Shown piece after piece: positions 5,350-5,664 of a DNA stretch of 5,664 nt. The DNA lies in NCBI GenBank assembly GCA_015711875.1, contig JACVJG010000222.1, forward strand, positions 1 to 5,664, read 5' to 3'. The notes below the pieces were generated by a model that saw only the letters and a program-made list of their open reading frames with translations, had not been told where the DNA came from and did not search any database. Position numbers and translations under genes: made by a program. The stretch's first letter is position 1. The number at the start of each line of letters is the position of its first letter. This DNA is from Candidatus Solincola jinzensis (GTDB lineage: Bacteria > Actinomycetota > Geothermincolia > Geothermincolales > RBG-13-55-18).

Positions 5350-5361
5350 GACTGCCGGGTT

Positions 5362-5368
5362 AAGGAGG
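5362..5368 (+). promoter_or_regulatory. Strong ribosome binding site of the 3' partial gene
   Basis: AAGGAGG lies exactly 7 bases before ATG at 5376, a near-perfect anti-16S match at ideal spacing. It fixes this start and is the strongest such site in the window. Confidence 0.85.
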
Positions 5369-5375
5369 AGGAGAG

Positions 5376-5664
5376 ATGCTCTGGACCATCGAGGCCAAGG
5401 ACGATTTCAGCTATGGGCACAAAGCGGGCAAGGGGCGCGAGCGCCTCTTCCGGGCGGCGCTCGGACACGCCGCGAAGTCGCTGGCGAGGATGGGCGCCGA
5501 CCCGGCGGAGGAGTCGGCGAGGGCGAGGCGGCACATGGCGCTTCTCGCCGAGCGCTATCCCGCCCAGCTGGAGCGGATCGGCGGGCTGGCGCGCGCCCTG
5601 GGAACGGAGGTAAGCGAGGTGGCGGCGGGTGGCCTGGCTATGGCGTCCATCGCCGCCCCGGGGT
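5376..5664 (+). CDS. N-terminal part of a probable C45-family (acyl-CoA:6-APA acyltransferase-like) protein, truncated
   Basis: The frame stays open for 96 codons to the right edge. The visible protein begins MLWTIEAKDDFSYGHKAGKG and continues with long charged, probably helical segments. The pattern YGHKAGKGRERLFRAAL, a helical stretch, YPAQLERIGGLARALG and then SEVAAGGLAMASIAAPG resembles the N-terminal region of C45 peptidases and isopenicillin-N acyltransferase-like proteins, in which a (H/Y)G-x-x-x-G segment and a YPxxLEEhxGhAxGAG block precede the autocatalytic cysteine. That cysteine is typically preceded by glycine; the window ends at PG plus a single T, so a TGC or TGT codon could come next. 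Such enzymes self-cleave and then hydrolyse or transfer amide-linked acyl groups. No signal peptide is seen. It follows the TetR gene by 50 bases in the same direction and probably shares its promoter. The gene call is firm; the family call is pattern recognition on a fragment. Confidence 0.6.
   Translation, partial: MLWTIEAKDDFSYGHKAGKGRERLFRAALGHAAKSLARMGADPAEESARARRHMALLAERYPAQLERIGGLARALGTEVSEVAAGGLAMASIAAPG

Overview
The window is GC-rich DNA from a bacterium with strong purine-rich Shine-Dalgarno sites and occasional TTG/GTG initiation. Nothing in it fixes the taxon. A high-GC environmental lineage such as a deep-branching actinomycete would fit, but that is a guess. No rRNA, tRNA, CRISPR array, transposase or integrase is visible.

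Layout: (1) 1-1018, minus strand: N-terminal two thirds of a CrtI/phytoene-dehydrogenase-like FAD oxidoreductase, cut by the left edge and starting at a TTG. (2) 1019-1635: a divergent gap of about 620 bp with no convincing gene but many inverted repeats. (3) 1636-3180, plus: a complete metal-dependent amidohydrolase of the imidazolonepropionase/prolidase-like type, all expected metal ligands present, with a signal- or anchor-like N terminus. (4) 3181-3588: gap with weak promoter-like and hairpin signals. (5) 3589-4434, plus: a PlsC-type 1-acylglycerol-3-phosphate acyltransferase. (6) 4435-4716: a more AT-rich gap ending in a well-formed sigma70-type promoter, directly followed by a dyad that looks like a TetR operator. 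(7) 4717-5325, plus: a TetR-family regulator. (8) 5376 to the right edge, plus: N-terminal 96 codons of a protein resembling the start of C45-family (acyl-CoA:6-aminopenicillanate acyltransferase-like) enzymes, 50 bp behind the regulator and with an excellent ribosome binding site.

Working picture (inference): the regulator probably represses its own promoter and the C45-like gene behind it as a small operon. The neighbouring acyltransferase, amidohydrolase and FAD oxidoreductase all fit lipid, acyl or amide metabolism, but the gaps of 280 to 620 bp between them argue against one transcription unit. No obviously new multi-gene system is visible. The points most worth testing are the structured noncoding region at 1129-1584, the promoter/operator at 4640-4687, and the identity of the truncated 3' gene.
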